6,277 nt of DNA from Rubrivivax sp. (GTDB taxonomy: Bacteria > Pseudomonadota > Gammaproteobacteria > Burkholderiales > Burkholderiaceae), in contig SEEY01000241.1 of assembly GCA_004211235.1 (NCBI GenBank), positions 1 to 6,277 on the forward strand. Direction: 5' to 3'. Below the pieces are notes generated by a model, which was not told the DNA's origin, searched no databases, and was given only the letters and a program-made list of their open reading frames with translations. Made by a program: the position numbers and the translations under genes. Shown in pieces: positions 5,643-6,277 of this stretch (the first letter of the stretch is position 1; every line of letters begins with the position of its first letter).

Positions 5643-5650
5643 TAATTCAA
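5622..5650 (-). promoter_or_regulatory. sigma-70 promoter for the bigR-permease operon
   Basis: On the minus strand, TTGAAT (5650-5645) and TATTAT (5627-5622) are separated by 17 bases, close to consensus. Transcription would begin near 5615, leaving a leader of about 18 bases that contains the AGGAGG of bigR. The -10 lies in the left arm of the operator dyad, so autorepression by BigR is expected. Confidence 0.75.
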
Positions 5651-5672
5651 CATAGCGACACACGGAGGCACC

Positions 5673-6277
5673 ATGGCCACCCGCACCACCGTCCAGGCCT
5701 TCTTCGACGACAAGACCTGGACCGTGTCCTATGTCATCGTCGACCAGGCCAGCCGTTGTGCGGCCATCGTCGACCCCGTGCTGGACTTCGACTTCAGGTC
5801 CGGCCGCACCAGCACCGTCCAGGCCGACAGGCTGCTCGCGTACGTGGCGGCGAATGGCCTCAGCGTGCAGTGGATTCTGGAGACGCATGCCCACGCCGAC
5901 CACCTGTCCAGTGCCCGGCATCTGCAGGGCAAGGTGGGCGGCCGCATCGCCATCGGCGAGCACATCCGCGACGTGCAGGCGACCTTCAAGAAGCTCTACA
6001 ACCTGGAGCGCAACTTCCTGCCTGACGGCGCGCAGTTCGACCACCTCTTCAAGGACGACGAGGTGTTCCACATCGGCGAGACCGAAGCGCGGGCGCTGCT
6101 GGTGCCCGGGCACACGCCGGCGGACATGGCTTATGTCGTCGACGGCGCGGTGTTCGTCGGCGACACCCTCTTCATGCCCGATGTCGGCTCGGCGCGTGCC
6201 GACTTTCCGGGCGGCGACGCGCGCACCCTGTACGGCTCCATGCGGCGCATCCTGGCCCTGCCGCCCGAGACCCGCGT
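5673..6277 (+). CDS. blh: persulfide dioxygenase, ETHE1/Blh-type MBL-fold protein (3' truncated)
   Basis: This is a metallo-beta-lactamase-fold non-haem iron enzyme expected to oxidise glutathione persulfide with O2 to sulfite and glutathione in the cytoplasm. The visible 201 residues lack the C-terminus, which runs off the right edge; Blh-type proteins without extra domains are about 290 residues. Motifs are THAHADH (71-77), PGHTPAD (145-151), VGDTLFMPD (162-170) and SARADFPGGDA (173-183). By homology to ETHE1, H72, H147 and D164 are the iron ligands and R175 sits near the persulfide substrate. The protein starts directly with the MBL fold, so the N-terminal DUF442/rhodanese-like part seen in the fused Xylella Blh is absent here. 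The start at 5673 has GGAGG four bases upstream. It is divergent from bigR and shares its operator. Further module genes, such as a sulfite exporter, may follow outside the window. Confidence 0.93.
   Translation, partial: MATRTTVQAFFDDKTWTVSYVIVDQASRCAAIVDPVLDFDFRSGRTSTVQADRLLAYVAANGLSVQWILETHAHADHLSSARHLQGKVGGRIAIGEHIRDVQATFKKLYNLERNFLPDGAQFDHLFKDDEVFHIGETEARALLVPGHTPADMAYVVDGAVFVGDTLFMPDVGSARADFPGGDARTLYGSMRRILALPPETR

Noticed and set aside
5598..6113. N-terminal extension of the ArsR-family gene to an ATG at 6113
   Set aside because: It would be antisense to the persulfide dioxygenase and would read through the promoter/operator. The ATG at 5597 has a strong ribosome-binding site and gives the normal family length.

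Overview
The window is GC-rich and densely packed, with codon use strongly biased to G or C at third positions. Protein character and gene content point to a betaproteobacterium of the Burkholderiales (Rubrivivax/Leptothrix/Comamonadaceae-like). That placement is inference from sequence style, not a database match. No RNA genes, CRISPR arrays or insertion sequences were seen. All but two stretches are coding, and no gene-free stretch exceeds 162 bases.

Left part (1-2682). On the minus strand lie the two subunits of a 3-oxoacid (succinyl-CoA:acetoacetate) CoA-transferase: scoA, and scoB running off the left edge. Divergent from them on the plus strand is a small PAS plus LuxR-type HTH regulator that appears to start at TTG. 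Its stop overlaps (ATGA) the start of a zinc-ribbon membrane protein of the DUF3667 family. The 162-base region between scoA and the regulator carries two overlapping perfect inverted repeats built on TACG. They are a good candidate binding site for the regulator, which suggests locally controlled ketone-body/short-chain acid activation.

Middle (2683-4378). A 2-oxoglutarate/Fe(II) dioxygenase of the prolyl 4-hydroxylase type meets the DUF3667 gene stop-to-stop with no base between them. It is followed (all minus strand) by yaaA, the peroxide-stress protein. The short gap between these two genes holds an imperfect inverted repeat that looks like a dispersed intergenic element.

Right part (4417-6277). 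This is a bigR/sqrR-type reactive-sulfur module. An ArsR-family persulfide sensor has two cysteines 66 residues apart, as in characterised BigR and SqrR. It is translationally coupled to two small YeeE/YedE-type sulfur permease subunits. Divergent from it is an ETHE1/Blh-type persulfide dioxygenase, truncated by the right edge. The 75-base divergent region is AT-rich against a GC-rich background and holds a near-perfect 22-base dyad. The -10 hexamers of both divergent promoters sit at mirror-image positions in the two arms, so one repressor dimer could close both promoters. The inferred logic is that sulfane sulfur modifies the BigR cysteines and repression is lifted. The dioxygenase then oxidises persulfide to sulfite while the permeases move sulfur species across the inner membrane. 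The iron-dependent dioxygenase, the iron/peroxide protein YaaA and the second iron dioxygenase lie together, and the three minus-strand units may be partly co-transcribed.
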